Assembly: GCF_003946395.1 (NCBI RefSeq)
Contig: NZ_RHNZ01000017.1
Location: 1 to 64,000, forward strand
From: Levilactobacillus fuyuanensis
Lineage (GTDB): Bacteria; Bacillota; Bacilli; Lactobacillales; Lactobacillaceae
Reading direction: 5' to 3'
Length of the DNA stretch: 64,000 nucleotides
Shown: piece by piece, positions 8,890 through 18,378 of the stretch
Layout: every line of letters begins with the position of its first letter
Numbering within the stretch: the first letter of the stretch is position 1
Notes under the pieces: generated by a model
The model's database searches: none
Told to the model about the DNA's origin: nothing
What the model saw: only the letters and a program-made list of their open reading frames with translations
Program-made: the position numbers and the translations under genes

Positions 8890-11307
8890 CTACATGAAAT
8901 TCATGGGTTCGGAATCGATGGTGACGGAGAGGCCGTGCCGTGCCGGCACCTGTGCCGCCTGCCGGATCTGTTCCAGCACTGGCCGTAGTTGCGGCTCTCG
9001 CTTGTATTTAATCACCACTTGATAGTAGTACTTCCGCTTGACCCGTGCAATCGCCTTGGGCGTGGGGCCGAGAACAATAGCGTCCTTACTGAGTCCCTGC
9101 TTCAGCGCATCCACGATCTGATACATGGCCTTCGCCGCCACGGCTTCCTCCTCGTGACTGGCCGTCAGCTGTACCGCAAAGTAATACGGCGGGTAACTTC
9201 CCTGATGGCGCATGTGCATTTCCGTCACAAAGAAGCGTTCATAGTCCTGACTCTGCGCCAACTGAATCGCGTAGTGATCCGGGTTAAACGTCTGAATGTA
9301 GACCTCACCGGGCTTGGTTGCCCGACCGGCCCGGCCACTGACCTGCGTCAATAGCTGAAACGTACGCTCGCTGGCCCGAAAATCCGGTAATCCCAGCGCA
9401 GTATCGGCGTTCAACACGCCGACCAACGTGACATTAGGGAAATCCAGCCCCTTGGCGATCATCTGCGTCCCCAGTAAAATATCGGCCTTGTGCTCGCCGA
9501 ATTGCCGAAGAATTCGCTCGTGCGCACCCTTACGTCGCGTGGAGTCCACGTCCATCCGCAAGATTCTCGCAGTAGGCAGTAACTTTTCCAAAGCCTGTTG
9601 CACCTTCTGTGTTCCCGTACCATAGTACCGAATCTTCTTGCTATGACAGTTGGGACACACGTGTGGAATGGCCTCTTCATGCCCACAGTAGTGGCATTTC
9701 ATGCTGTGGGTATCCATGTGGAGCGTCAATGAAATATCGCAATTCGGACACTTTAAGACGAAGCCACAGTCCCGACACATCACAAACGACGAGTACCCCC
9801 GCCGGTTGAGCATCAAGACAATCTGTTCGTGACGGTCGAGTCGTTCTTGAATGGCTGTCATCAGGGGTTCGGAAAAGTCACTATCGCCTTGCTGCTTTAA
9901 CTGTTCACGCATATCGACAATGTGGACGGTTGGCATGGGTTGGGCCTTGGCTCGCTTTGAAAGAACCAGTCGGGTGTACAACCCTTTTGCCGCCCGAGCC
10001 CGCGTCTCTAGTGACGGCGTAGCACTACCCAAGACGACCGGGCAATGGTGATACTGACCGCGCCAAAGCGCAACGTCTCTGGCATGATACCGTGGATTCT
10101 CATCCTGTTTATAACTACTTTCATGTTCCTCATCCATGATGATGATGCCGAGATTCTCGACCGGCGCAAAGACGGCGGAGCGGGCACCAACGACTACCGT
10201 GGCCTCACCGCGGTCAATACGGCGCCATTCGTCGTACTGTTCACCCTTGGATAACCCGCTGTGGAGGACCGCCACCCGCTGGCCGAACCGGGCTTTAACC
10301 CGGTTGACCATTTGCGGTGTGAGAGCAATTTCGGGTACCAGCATCAACGCCGTACGTCCCTGTTGCAGGGCCTGCGCGATACTTTGCAAGTAGACCTCAG
10401 TCTTCCCGCTTCCGGTGACTCCCTCGACCAAGAAATTCTCAGTCTTCTGGCCGTCAATGGCTTGCGTGATTCGGTCCACAGCGACTTGTTGTTCCGGATT
10501 CAGCTTTAAAGGCTGGGTCGGCGTGACTGGCTGGTGGAAAGGATCGCGGTAAACTTCGAGCGTGCTCTTGGTCAGCCACCCCTTATCAGCAGCCGTGCCG
10601 ATAACCGCTGGCGTGACCCCAGCTTTTTTCGCCACAGTGGCCTGGGCAACGACCTTGTCCGCCGGCATCTGAGCCAAGTAGGCCAATAATTCAGCTTGCT
10701 TGGGTGCGCGCTTAGCCACTTCACCGGCAATCTCTTGGAGCTTGGCCGGTGTCAAGGCTGGCGTGATTCCGGTGGTCGTCTTGGCGGCCGCCTTATCCTT
10801 GACCTCGTAGACAACCTCGACCTTACCCGCCCGCTGTAATTTCAACAGACCGGCAACCGTGGCATCGTCGAGCTTTGTCGCATCAAAGTCACGCGGCGCA
10901 CCTTCTGGAAAATACGTGGCCATTTCTTCCGGTGTCAGTGTGGTTGTCGGTTGCACTTGCCGTTTCGGTTGGGTCTTTAACAGGTTGGGTAGCATCGTTT
11001 GAATACAGGTGATCCGAAAGGCGTAGGTCGTATTGGCCAGCCAATCGGCCAGCTGACGCAGCTCCGTGTTTAAAACGGGTACGAGGTCAAGCACGGTCTC
11101 AATCGGTTTTAGTTTGCCATCAAAATTGGTGACGTCGTTCAACCCGACGACCACGCCTGAGACTAGGCGGTGACCACGACCAAACGGCACGATCACGCGC
11201 ATCCCCACCTGTACCTGATGCTCCAGCTCGGCCGGAATCGCGTAGGAATACGGATCATTCGTCTGCATAGTTGGAACATCCACTAAAATTTGGCCAATCT
11301 GGGCCAT
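8890..11307 (-). CDS. priA: primosomal protein N' (replication restart helicase)
   Basis: A 3'-5' DNA helicase that reloads the replisome at stalled forks. The 805-residue protein has an N-terminal DNA-binding region, the Walker A motif GVTGSGKTEVY near residue 300, the Walker B motif DEEH, a zinc-binding insertion with repeated CxxC pairs (CRDCG, CPNC, CHYCG, CPNC) near residues 520-570, and the C-terminal helicase lobe GTQMIAKGLDFPNV. The chosen ATG follows GAGGTGACAACC; an in-frame GTG 9 bp upstream lies inside that ribosome site and is less likely. It lies 10 bp after coaBC. Confidence 0.96.
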   Translation of the reverse strand: MAQIGQILVDVPTMQTNDPYSYAIPAELEHQVQVGMRVIVPFGRGHRLVSGVVVGLNDVTNFDGKLKPIETVLDLVPVLNTELRQLADWLANTTYAFRITCIQTMLPNLLKTQPKRQVQPTTTLTPEEMATYFPEGAPRDFDATKLDDATVAGLLKLQRAGKVEVVYEVKDKAAAKTTTGITPALTPAKLQEIAGEVAKRAPKQAELLAYLAQMPADKVVAQATVAKKAGVTPAVIGTAADKGWLTKSTLEVYRDPFHQPVTPTQPLKLNPEQQVAVDRITQAIDGQKTENFLVEGVTGSGKTEVYLQSIAQALQQGRTALMLVPEIALTPQMVNRVKARFGQRVAVLHSGLSKGEQYDEWRRIDRGEATVVVGARSAVFAPVENLGIIIMDEEHESSYKQDENPRYHARDVALWRGQYHHCPVVLGSATPSLETRARAAKGLYTRLVLSKRAKAQPMPTVHIVDMREQLKQQGDSDFSEPLMTAIQERLDRHEQIVLMLNRRGYSSFVMCRDCGFVLKCPNCDISLTLHMDTHSMKCHYCGHEEAIPHVCPNCHSKKIRYYGTGTQKVQQALEKLLPTARILRMDVDSTRRKGAHERILRQFGEHKADILLGTQMIAKGLDFPNVTLVGVLNADTALGLPDFRASERTFQLLTQVSGRAGRATKPGEVYIQTFNPDHYAIQLAQSQDYERFFVTEMHMRHQGSYPPYYFAVQLTASHEEEAVAAKAMYQIVDALKQGLSKDAIVLGPTPKAIARVKRKYYYQVVIKYKREPQLRPVLEQIRQAAQVPARHGLSVTIDSEPMNFM

Positions 11308-11317
11308 GGTTGTCACC

Positions 11318-12529
11318 TCACTTCGTTGCTAAAATTGTGGCGAGTTTCGCGACCAGTGCCGCCGCAATCCGTGTCTTACTGGTCTTGGGTGTCTGATCAC
11401 TGACCCCGTCGGCCTGGATAAACGTGACCTGGTTGTCATCGCTGTTAAAGCCGATGTCGGCACGGGAAACGTCGTTGGCGGCCAATAGATCTAACGACTT
11501 ACTATCGAGCTTGTGTTGGGCATTAGCGAGTAAATTCTGCGTCTCCGCAGCAAAGCCCACCGTCACCTGATCCGCACGCTTGATTTTGGCGACTTCGGCC
11601 AGGATGTCCGGTGTTTTTTTCAATTTTAAAATTAATTCATCATTATCTTTAGTTTTCTTGATCTTCTGATCGGCAGTCGTCAGTGGCTGGAAATCGGCCA
11701 CGGCCGCGGCCATCACAAGCGCATCCGCCTCAGGAAAACGCGTTAGGACCGCGTTCGCCAAGTCCGTTGTACTTTGGATAGGCACGACAGTCACACCAGC
11801 GGGTGGCGTCAACCGCGTCGGCGCAGTGATCAATGTCACGTTGGCCCCCGCTTGCTGGGCGGCCGCGGCTACCGCGTACCCCATCTTACCGGAAGAATCA
11901 TTGGTTAAGAAGCGCACGGGATCGAGACGTTCACGCGTCCCACCGGCCGTGACAATGACCGACTTTCCTTGCAGTGTCTGAGGGGTAAAGAGAGCTAACT
12001 GACCGATTTGACGGACGATTTCGATGGGCTCCAGGAAGCGCCCCGTACCGGAATACCCTTCGGCCAACGCCCCAGTGGCGGGCATTAAGACGGTCACACC
12101 GTCAGCAATCAGTTGTTGCCGATTGCGTTGGGTCACGGCAGCCTGCCACATATGGCTGTTCATGGCCGGCACCACGATCTTAGGTGCGCTAGTCGCCAAC
12201 CAGGTCGCACTGGCCACGTCATCGGCTAGTCCGTTGGCAAACTGAGCCATTAGGTTCGCAGAGGCCGGGGCCGCAATGGCGAGGTCGGTCCAATCAGCCA
12301 ACTCGACGTGGGCAATCTGACCATCGTCGCGCCACCAGGTGGCATCGGTCAGCACCGGTTGCTTGGTCAGGGCCGCAAAGGTCGCGGGTGTCACAAATTT
12401 GGCGGCGGCTTGGGTCAGAACGATTCGCACGGTCGCGCCGGCACGTTGGAGCTCGCGGGCAAGCGTCGCGGCCTTATAAGCTGCGACACTCCCGCCGATG
12501 GTTAACGTCACATGTTTCCCTTCAAACAT
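11318..12529 (-). CDS. coaBC: bifunctional phosphopantothenoylcysteine decarboxylase/synthetase
   Basis: Makes 4'-phosphopantetheine for coenzyme A: the CoaB half joins cysteine to phosphopantothenate and the CoaC half decarboxylates the product. Residues 1-180 are the flavoprotein CoaC domain (TIGGSVAAYKA, and the PAMNSHM loop near 130). Residues 190-403 are the CoaB domain (VTAGGTRERLDPVRF, SGKMGYAVA, AAAVADF, KIKK). The start is ATG after GGAGGGA; a longer frame starting 27 bp upstream has no ribosome site. It sits between rpoZ and priA, as in many Firmicutes. Confidence 0.96.
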   Translation of the reverse strand: MFEGKHVTLTIGGSVAAYKAATLARELQRAGATVRIVLTQAAAKFVTPATFAALTKQPVLTDATWWRDDGQIAHVELADWTDLAIAAPASANLMAQFANGLADDVASATWLATSAPKIVVPAMNSHMWQAAVTQRNRQQLIADGVTVLMPATGALAEGYSGTGRFLEPIEIVRQIGQLALFTPQTLQGKSVIVTAGGTRERLDPVRFLTNDSSGKMGYAVAAAAQQAGANVTLITAPTRLTPPAGVTVVPIQSTTDLANAVLTRFPEADALVMAAAVADFQPLTTADQKIKKTKDNDELILKLKKTPDILAEVAKIKRADQVTVGFAAETQNLLANAQHKLDSKSLDLLAANDVSRADIGFNSDDNQVTFIQADGVSDQTPKTSKTRIAAALVAKLATILATK

Positions 12530-12565
12530 ACTTTCCCTCCGTTCGCATTTTAGCAATAGTTAAAA

Positions 12566-12602
12566 AAAGCCAGATTACCCAACGGCAACCTGGTCTTTTC
12601 TG
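12566..12602 (-). terminator. terminator after rpoZ
   Basis: On the minus strand an imperfect stem (AGACCAGGTT with AATCTGGCT) is followed by seven T. It lies between rpoZ and coaBC, so coaBC-priA probably also has its own promoter or depends on read-through. Confidence 0.7.
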
Positions 12603-12613
12603 AAATGCCCGTG

Positions 12614-12829
12614 TTAGGCGTTCAAATCCTTTTCGTCCGGATCGATCATTAAAGCACCGGCCGCAATTTCTTCGAGGGCCCGGCCAATCGTCTTAGGCGA
12701 CTTGTAGTCGGTCAACAGTGGCTTAGCGCCGGCATCAAGTTCATGTGCCCGCTTGCTAGCCAACATAATCAAAGAATACCGTGAATCCACTTGTGCCAAT
12801 AAATCATCAACTGAGGGATAAAGTAGCAT
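12614..12829 (-). CDS. rpoZ: DNA-directed RNA polymerase omega subunit
   Basis: A small subunit that chaperones assembly of beta-prime. At 71 residues it has the family core: [17 protein letters not shown], then [17 protein letters not shown], then the conserved [11 protein letters not shown]. It starts 3 bp after the gmk stop, with its ribosome site (GGAGA) inside the end of gmk. The gmk-rpoZ pairing is typical of the phylum. Confidence 0.95.
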   Translation of the reverse strand: MLLYPSVDDLLAQVDSRYSLIMLASKRAHELDAGAKPLLTDYKSPKTIGRALEEIAAGALMIDPDEKDLNA

Positions 12830-12832
12830 TAT

Positions 12833-13447
12833 TTATTCGTCTCCAATCATTTGTTCGTAATCCGGCATGACCCGGGTTACCCGTAACCGTTCACTGCGAA
12901 TAATCATTTGAATCCGATCAACTGCCTTGTTGACTTCGTCGTTTACCACGGCGTAGTCGTAGTTGCGCATCATTTGAATTTCACCAACGGCCTTCTTGAT
13001 TCGTTTGTTAATGACGTCCATGGCGTCAGTTCCTCGACCAATCAACCGGTGCTTCAATTCCATCAAGTCAGGCGGCGTCAAGAAAACAAAGACAGCATCG
13101 GGACAATTTGCCCGAACCTGCATAGCACCGTTGACTTCGATCTCCAAGAAAACATCCTTGCCTTGATCCAAGGTCTCATTAACATATTTTAACGGGGTGC
13201 CATAGTAGTTGTCAACATACTTGGCGTATTCCAGCATCTGTCCGGTCCGAATGTTCTCTTCAAATTCCTCTTTGGAGACGAAGTAATAGTCGACACCGTT
13301 GACTTCGCCTTCACGCGGTTTCCGCGTTGTCATCGAAATGGAGTAAGAAAAGTCGGTCGCGCCGGTCTCAAACAATGCCTTACGCACCGTTCCCTTACCA
13401 ACACCGGATGGACCTGAAAGCACAATGAGCATTCCACGTTTAGCCAT
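12833..13447 (-). CDS. gmk: guanylate kinase
   Basis: Phosphorylates GMP to GDP with ATP. The 204-residue protein has the P-loop [11 protein letters not shown] near residue 11, the GMP-binding segment [20 protein letters not shown] (34-53), and [12 protein letters not shown]. The lid and C-terminal RRxGT-like region ([16 protein letters not shown]) are intact. It is the first gene of gmk-rpoZ and is divergent from the plus-strand gene at 13862. Confidence 0.96.
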   Translation of the reverse strand: MAKRGMLIVLSGPSGVGKGTVRKALFETGATDFSYSISMTTRKPREGEVNGVDYYFVSKEEFEENIRTGQMLEYAKYVDNYYGTPLKYVNETLDQGKDVFLEIEVNGAMQVRANCPDAVFVFLTPPDLMELKHRLIGRGTDAMDVINKRIKKAVGEIQMMRNYDYAVVNDEVNKAVDRIQMIIRSERLRVTRVMPDYEQMIGDE

Positions 13448-13800
13448 CGTTTAAAAATCCCTTCAATAAAAATTTAATTATGACACCGTCACCACTGGCC
13501 ACCGTGTCGTTTAAAGTCAATCATCTTTGACTTCAGCTATAATCTATAGGTTACTATATTACCACTATTTAGGAAGAAATACTCCCCTTAGCACCGAAAA
13601 CGTTGAAAAAAGTCCGGCTCGACGCTTGAAACAGCTGTTCGGGGCGGCATCCCCCGTTTCCATACCGAAGTCTATCCCATTATCAAACTTATTCAAAATA
13701 GAGAATACTAGACAATCTCGCAAACAGTTGGTATCACTGGTCTGACTGATCGTTAGCCACCTGAAAGATTAAGATAATCGCAAATCACGAGAAAAAAGAC
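13448..13800. other. intergenic region between divergent gmk and the LexA-box gene
   Basis: No convincing gene. It should contain the gmk promoter and leader. A short 72-codon open frame here (13527-13745) has no ribosome site and no recognisable product. Confidence 0.4.
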
Positions 13801-13829
13801 TTGCAATATCAAACACGTGTTCGTATAAT
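13801..13829 (+). promoter_or_regulatory. sigma-A promoter of the 13862 gene
   Basis: TTGCAA (13801-13806), a 17-bp spacer, then a consensus TATAAT (13824-13829). The spacer holds one LexA-like box and the second lies just after the expected transcription start, so repressor bound there would block the promoter. Confidence 0.85.
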
Positions 13830-13850
13830 GAAAATACAAACAAACGTTCG
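13810..13850 (+). promoter_or_regulatory. two LexA (DinR)-like operator boxes
   Basis: Box 1, CAAACACGTGTTCG, is at 13810-13823 and box 2, CAAACAAACGTTCG, at 13837-13850. Each differs from the Gram-positive pattern CGAAC-N4-GTTCG at a single specified position (A for G at position 2). One sits between -35 and -10 and the other between -10 and the ribosome site. SOS control is inferred from sequence match and placement. Confidence 0.75.
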
Positions 13851-13861
13851 AGGTGATCAGC

Positions 13862-14191
13862 ATGCAAAACTTAATTACTAATGGCACGACTGCCCTGTCT
13901 GATCGGGTAGCAATAGCGTACAAAGAACTCTTCAGTGACTTGCCAGTGATTAACGGTCAAGTCGTTTATCCGCAGATGCCCGCCTTCCAATTAACTTATT
14001 TTATTCAGCAAGCACTCGACCGACACTATTTAGTTCGAATTCAATTTAAGGCTGCTACGGATGTGGCCCCTGCCACAGTCATCGGCCATCTGAAAGCAGA
14101 CGCCGCTGGTCACCTTATCCTCAAGCAGAGCCGGACCCTAACGACCATCGTTACACCCGGTCTCTTACGTTCGGTTCAACGTGCTCGGTAA
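13862..14191 (+). CDS. small protein, possibly YolD-like, with SOS-type promoter
   Basis: A 109-residue soluble protein. The C-terminal half (residues ~45-105) alternates short hydrophobic strands (HYLVRIQF, ATVIGHLKAD, GHLILKQS, TLTTIV), as in YolD-like proteins, which often accompany Y-family repair polymerases; this family link is tentative. The ATG follows GAGGTGATCAGC; an in-frame GTG 9 bp earlier is part of that ribosome site. It is monocistronic between two LexA-like boxes and a strong terminator, the only plus-strand gene in the first 35 kb. No polymerase gene is adjacent. A DNA-damage-induced role is inferred from the operators. Confidence 0.7.
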   Translation: MQNLITNGTTALSDRVAIAYKELFSDLPVINGQVVYPQMPAFQLTYFIQQALDRHYLVRIQFKAATDVAPATVIGHLKADAAGHLILKQSRTLTTIVTPGLLRSVQRAR

Positions 14192-14206
14192 AAAAATTAT
14201 AATTAC

Positions 14207-14262
14207 AAAGTCCCTCTGGAACAGCTCAGGTTTACGATAAGCTCTCCGGAGGGACTTTTTTC
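14207..14262 (+). terminator. terminator after the 13862 gene
   Basis: A long hairpin with arms AAAGTCCCTCTGGA and TCCGGAGGGACTTT (one G-U pair) followed by six T. Confidence 0.9.
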
Positions 14263-14330
14263 TTATTCCGAATAGAAAAACTGATCTCACTCAGATTGTC
14301 TGAACGAGGTCAGTCCTGTAAAATTAATTA

Positions 14331-16274
14331 TCACTTAGCGTGAGTTCTGCGCCACTGTGAAGCGGCGAGGCTCAAGCCTAGGATTAAGAAACCAACCAGT
14401 ATGGCTAACAAGCTACGTTGACCATTAGTTCGTGGCAAGTAGCTGTTGCCGTTAGTGTGATGCTTAACAGTCTTAGAAGCCGTGTTAGCCGTTGTTCCAG
14501 CTGCGGTTCCACCGCTGCGTGGTGTGTTAGAGCTAGAATTGCTGGACGCCACGTTAGCTACTGTGGTGCGCTTGGCTTTGGTGGATGAAGTGCTTGTGGA
14601 ACTAGTGTTGGAGCTGCTAGAACTTGATGATTTGCTTGATGTGGATAGGTTACTCGACTCTGAAGAAGAATGGCTCGAGCTAGAAGAGGGCGTAACAATA
14701 GGTGTAGAACCACCATCCGAAGTGTTAGATTCATCCTGCTGCGTAACATTAACCGTATCACTGCCATTTTCAGGGACAATTGCTTGAACCTTTTGGGAGT
14801 TAATCTTGTAGCCATCTGGTGCCGTAGTTTCTTCAAAGTAATAAGTTCCAGCATTCAAACCAGAAACTTTTAACTCACCCTTGTCGTCAGTTTTCAAATT
14901 ATCCTGAAGAACGTTTCCATCTGCATCCTCTAAATTATAGACAGCATTAGCTAAAAGCTTTTTGCCTGTTTTATCGGTTTTAGTCAAAATAACTGACGTT
15001 TGCTGATCCTCTGTCGTTTCTTCTATTGGTGAAAAATCGGTAGATGCTTGCACAACAACGTCATGCTTAGTAGGACTAACAAGATAACCATCTGGCGCCT
15101 TAGTTTCTTGATAGTAATAATCCCCTGGTGCCATATAGGACCACGTTATCTGCCCGGCGTCATTCGTTGTCGCAGTGTAAGTTTCATCCGTATCATTTTT
15201 ATTGGTTAAGGTATACTCAGCCCCCGCTAACGGCTGACCATCTGCACCAGTCTTGGTTAATATAATATTCTGTCGATAATAACCATTGATAAGTGCCGTA
15301 CCACCCCAATAAGTATCCGCATTCGTATCAATTGGAGTTTCGGCTGTTCCTGGACCTGGTTTTCCATCTTCTCCAGTAGATCCATTGTCACTAGTTAGCT
15401 GAACATTATTTGTGAAATATCCCCCGGATCCTGCAAGGCCCGGCGTCACTTTTGTTTGATAATAAATTTCTATTTTTTTAGAATTGATATTGGTAAACGA
15501 AAAAGTAATTTTCTTACCGTTCACCGAATGAGATAACGTTGTATCCTTATCAATCTCCGGTGAATATTCATATACACTATCATCTTTACCACCGGGATAC
15601 GTAGTTTTAACATATCTTGTAATCTTGTCAAAAGTCTGATTATCCCCCAACGTATCTACTAAGGTAACCCTACCCATGTCAGCATATTGCAAATTGAATA
15701 CAATATCCCAAGTGATGGTAGTCGGTAAGACTTTTTCGCTACTAGTGTCAGACCATCCCACTTTGTTAACTACCATTTTGCCGTCTGAAGAACCATCGCC
15801 CTCAGAACCACTTCCCTTTACAACAAATTGAAGTGACCCGGTCCGACCAACATTCGTTTTTGCCAATCTATCATTGAACTGAATATATGCCTTAGGATCA
15901 TGTGAATCGTCAATATAAAAATCTCCAACTTTGTTTTTACTATCCGTACTGCTGAAGACATCAACGTGATTCTGCTGTGTAGTATTGCTTCCATTAGGTA
16001 AAGTGACAGCAACAGTGTCGCCATCATGAATAGCAACATCATCATTAACTCCCCAATTGTAGGTTAGCTGATAATTATTTCCTGACAGCAAGTTAGTGAT
16101 ATCTGATGGATCAGCAAACTGTCCATGGCCCATCCCTAATTGAATAGTCGCAGGTGCATTCAGGCCAGTGGTATCATCCGTAGTTACCGCATGAGCATTC
16201 ATCTGACCACCGCCGACTAAAATAAGCAACCCAACTAACAAACTAAATCCTAAAATCCCAATTCTTTTCCACAT
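14331..16274 (-). CDS. sortase-anchored surface protein with CnaB (SpaA-like) repeats
   Basis: A secreted cell-wall protein of 647 residues. Order of parts: signal peptide (residues 1-29, hydrophobic core ending NAHA); an adhesin-like beta domain to about residue 330; two CnaB/SpaA-type repeats beginning IILTKTGADGQPLAGAEY and VILTKTDKTGKKLLANAVY, each ending in a YYxxE(T)xAPDGY motif typical of isopeptide-bond folds; a Ser/Thr-rich wall-spanning stretch; sorting signal LPRTN near residue 613, hydrophobic segment and basic tail RRTHAK. The fifth sorting residue is Asn rather than Gly. The start is ATG after AGAGGTG. The gene is visibly more AT-rich than its neighbours, especially 15.4-16.1 kb, suggesting acquisition or rapid change. 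Probably an adhesin; the ligand is unknown. Confidence 0.9.
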   Translation of the reverse strand: MWKRIGILGFSLLVGLLILVGGGQMNAHAVTTDDTTGLNAPATIQLGMGHGQFADPSDITNLLSGNNYQLTYNWGVNDDVAIHDGDTVAVTLPNGSNTTQQNHVDVFSSTDSKNKVGDFYIDDSHDPKAYIQFNDRLAKTNVGRTGSLQFVVKGSGSEGDGSSDGKMVVNKVGWSDTSSEKVLPTTITWDIVFNLQYADMGRVTLVDTLGDNQTFDKITRYVKTTYPGGKDDSVYEYSPEIDKDTTLSHSVNGKKITFSFTNINSKKIEIYYQTKVTPGLAGSGGYFTNNVQLTSDNGSTGEDGKPGPGTAETPIDTNADTYWGGTALINGYYRQNIILTKTGADGQPLAGAEYTLTNKNDTDETYTATTNDAGQITWSYMAPGDYYYQETKAPDGYLVSPTKHDVVVQASTDFSPIEETTEDQQTSVILTKTDKTGKKLLANAVYNLEDADGNVLQDNLKTDDKGELKVSGLNAGTYYFEETTAPDGYKINSQKVQAIVPENGSDTVNVTQQDESNTSDGGSTPIVTPSSSSSHSSSESSNLSTSSKSSSSSSSNTSSTSTSSTKAKRTTVANVASSNSSSNTPRSGGTAAGTTANTASKTVKHHTNGNSYLPRTNGQRSLLAILVGFLILGLSLAASQWRRTHAK

Positions 16275-16382
16275 GCCGCACACCTCTACCCCATTTTTGT
16301 TTGCTAAATCAATTATATATCAATCTTTAATCTAATTTAAGGGGTAATTTGTAATAGTATTAAACTAAGCTGAACACAATAA

Positions 16383-16421
16383 TAAAAGCTGTTATCAATC
16401 ACCTGATAACAGCTTTATTAT
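16383..16421 (-). terminator. terminator after recN
   Basis: A perfect 13-bp inverted repeat (AAAGCTGTTATCA with its complement) with T/A-rich flanks on both sides. It begins 8 bp after the recN stop and could act on either strand. Confidence 0.88.
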
Positions 16422-16428
16422 ACACCGA

Positions 16429-18144
16429 TTAGTTTTTAGCTTTGCGATGAGAGTCCTTGACCTCACCGGCTAATTTCAATAATTCATGTGCATGTTCCAA
16501 CGCGAGCTTCGTCACCTGAGTGCCGGCTGACATTCGGGCCAATTCATCCACTCGGCTGGATTCGTCCAAACGCGTCAGAGAGGTTTCGGTGCGGTCCGCC
16601 ACAACCTGCTTGGCAATGAAATAATGGTGATCGGCCATCGCAGCGACTTGTGGTAAGTGCGTGATACAGAGCACCTGCGAGGCCTGAGCAATCCCACTGA
16701 TCTTTTCGGCAATGGCCTGCGCCACCCGACCGCTGACACCGGTATCGACCTCATCAAAGATAATTGAGGTGATCCCCTGTGACTCGGAGAAAATCGTCTT
16801 CAACGCCAGCATAATCCGAGACAGCTCCCCACCAGACGCGATCTTGGCTAGTGGGCGCATGGCTTCTCCCGGGTTGGTCCGCAGGTAGAATTCCACGTGA
16901 TCTAACCCAGTACTCATCAACGACTGGGTCTTGGAACGGGTGAAATGCACAGCAAAGACGGTCTTATCCATATAGAGATCCGCCAATTCACCATGAATGG
17001 CTTTTTCCAAGCGTTTAGCAGCCTCTTGCCGAGCCTTGCTTAACTTCTCTGCTAACTTCAACAGCACGGATTCCTGACTGGCAACCCGATCTTCCAGGTC
17101 GTCCGCTGTCTCATCGGTTGACTGCATCTGCTTGAGTTCCGCGGCAATCTTGTCATAGTAACTGAGCACCTGTTCTTCGGAATCGCCGTACTTGCGCTTC
17201 AACTGATTGATCACGTCCAAGCGTCGTTCGATCTCATCTAAACGGCCCTCGTCCCATTCCAACAAATCTAGCTGAGAGGACACATCCCCCACGGCATCGC
17301 TCAGCGCGTAGTAGGCCGTTTCTAGACTGGCCGCAATCTGCTTAAATGCCGGATCAAAATCGGCAATGGCCTGCATCGATTGCATGGCACTTCCAATCTG
17401 ATCATTCGCGCCGGCACTGGTCTCCTCACCGGTCAAAATGACCTGCGTCTGTTGCAGGGCATCGTTGATCTTTTGGAAATTATCCAACCGGTCACGCTCC
17501 GCCACCAACTCATTTTCTTCACCAGCCTGAAGCTGAGCCGTTTCAATCTCGTTAACCTGAAACTTTAACATGTCGAGGTGTTGGGCCCATTCCTTCTCGT
17601 TTGCCCGCCGGCTCTCCAGCGTCGCCTTGAGTTGCGTGTATGCCGCGTATTTTTGCGTGTAGTCCTCGCGTAACTTGGCCACTTTGTTTCCGGCGAACTC
17701 ATCCAGCATTCCCAAGTGCTTCTCTGGTTGCATCAGTTCTTGATGCTCGTTTTGACCGTGGATATCGACCGCCGTTTCACCGATTCGCTTCAGGGTACTG
17801 GTATTGACCAGCATGCCATTCACGCGACAGGTGTTGCGGCCATTGGCGTGAATCTCCCGCTGGAGAATCACGCTACCATCGTCATGATCGATGCCCAATT
17901 CGTCCAACACCCGGTAGGTCGTCCCTCCGGTCGGAAAAACAAAGCTTCCCTGGATGATAGCCTTGTCGGTACCCGTCCGCACAAAGCTGGCCGAACCGCG
18001 ACCACCCGCCAGCAAGCCCACGGCGTCAATGATGATTGACTTCCCGGCACCGGTCTCCCCGGTCAAGACGGTCATGCCATTTTTAAAAGCCACATCCAGT
18101 TGATCAATAATGGCAAAATTTTTAATAGACAGCTCCTGTAACAC
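16429..18144 (-). CDS. recN: DNA repair protein RecN
   Basis: An SMC-like ATPase that acts early at double-strand breaks. The 571-residue protein has the Walker A motif GETGAGKSIIIDA near residue 30, long coiled-coil arms in the middle, the signature region KIASGGELSRIMLALK near 430 and Walker B IIFDEVDTGVSG. GTG at 18144 (protein starting VLQELSIKNF) is chosen because GGGAGG lies 7 bp upstream; a TTG 15 bp earlier would overlap that site. It follows argR with a gap containing a terminator-like fold. Confidence 0.95.
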   Translation of the reverse strand: MLQELSIKNFAIIDQLDVAFKNGMTVLTGETGAGKSIIIDAVGLLAGGRGSASFVRTGTDKAIIQGSFVFPTGGTTYRVLDELGIDHDDGSVILQREIHANGRNTCRVNGMLVNTSTLKRIGETAVDIHGQNEHQELMQPEKHLGMLDEFAGNKVAKLREDYTQKYAAYTQLKATLESRRANEKEWAQHLDMLKFQVNEIETAQLQAGEENELVAERDRLDNFQKINDALQQTQVILTGEETSAGANDQIGSAMQSMQAIADFDPAFKQIAASLETAYYALSDAVGDVSSQLDLLEWDEGRLDEIERRLDVINQLKRKYGDSEEQVLSYYDKIAAELKQMQSTDETADDLEDRVASQESVLLKLAEKLSKARQEAAKRLEKAIHGELADLYMDKTVFAVHFTRSKTQSLMSTGLDHVEFYLRTNPGEAMRPLAKIASGGELSRIMLALKTIFSESQGITSIIFDEVDTGVSGRVAQAIAEKISGIAQASQVLCITHLPQVAAMADHHYFIAKQVVADRTETSLTRLDESSRVDELARMSAGTQVTKLALEHAHELLKLAGEVKDSHRKAKN

Positions 18145-18299
18145 GTTCTGGCCTCCCAAATTAAAAGCAAATATATTCGTTCTCGTTAATTTTATACGTG
18201 ATTTCTGAATATTAGATAACTGTATATTTCCAGTCTCTCAACTCTATTTTATAACTTTCTCGGCCAGAACACGACCCAGCCGGCAAAACTTCAGGCATC

Positions 18300-18372
18300 G
18301 GTAAACGCCTCGCTGAGACTAAAACGACCACAGCTGCTTCGTCAGCACTGTGCTGGTCGGTCAGTCGTGGTC
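18300..18372 (-). terminator. branched terminator-like structure after argR
   Basis: On the minus strand, CGACCAC pairs with GTGGTCG around an inner palindrome (CAGCAC/GTGCTG), followed by a short T run. It begins about 7 bp after the argR stop. Confidence 0.6.
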
Positions 18373-18378
18373 GGTTTC

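Noticed and set aside
14482-14787. Plus-strand ORF of 101 codons with Leu/Glu/Val repeats
   Set aside because: It lies antisense to the Ser-rich wall-spanning stretch of the surface protein; the repetitive composition is a mirror of Ser/Thr codons and there is no ribosome site.
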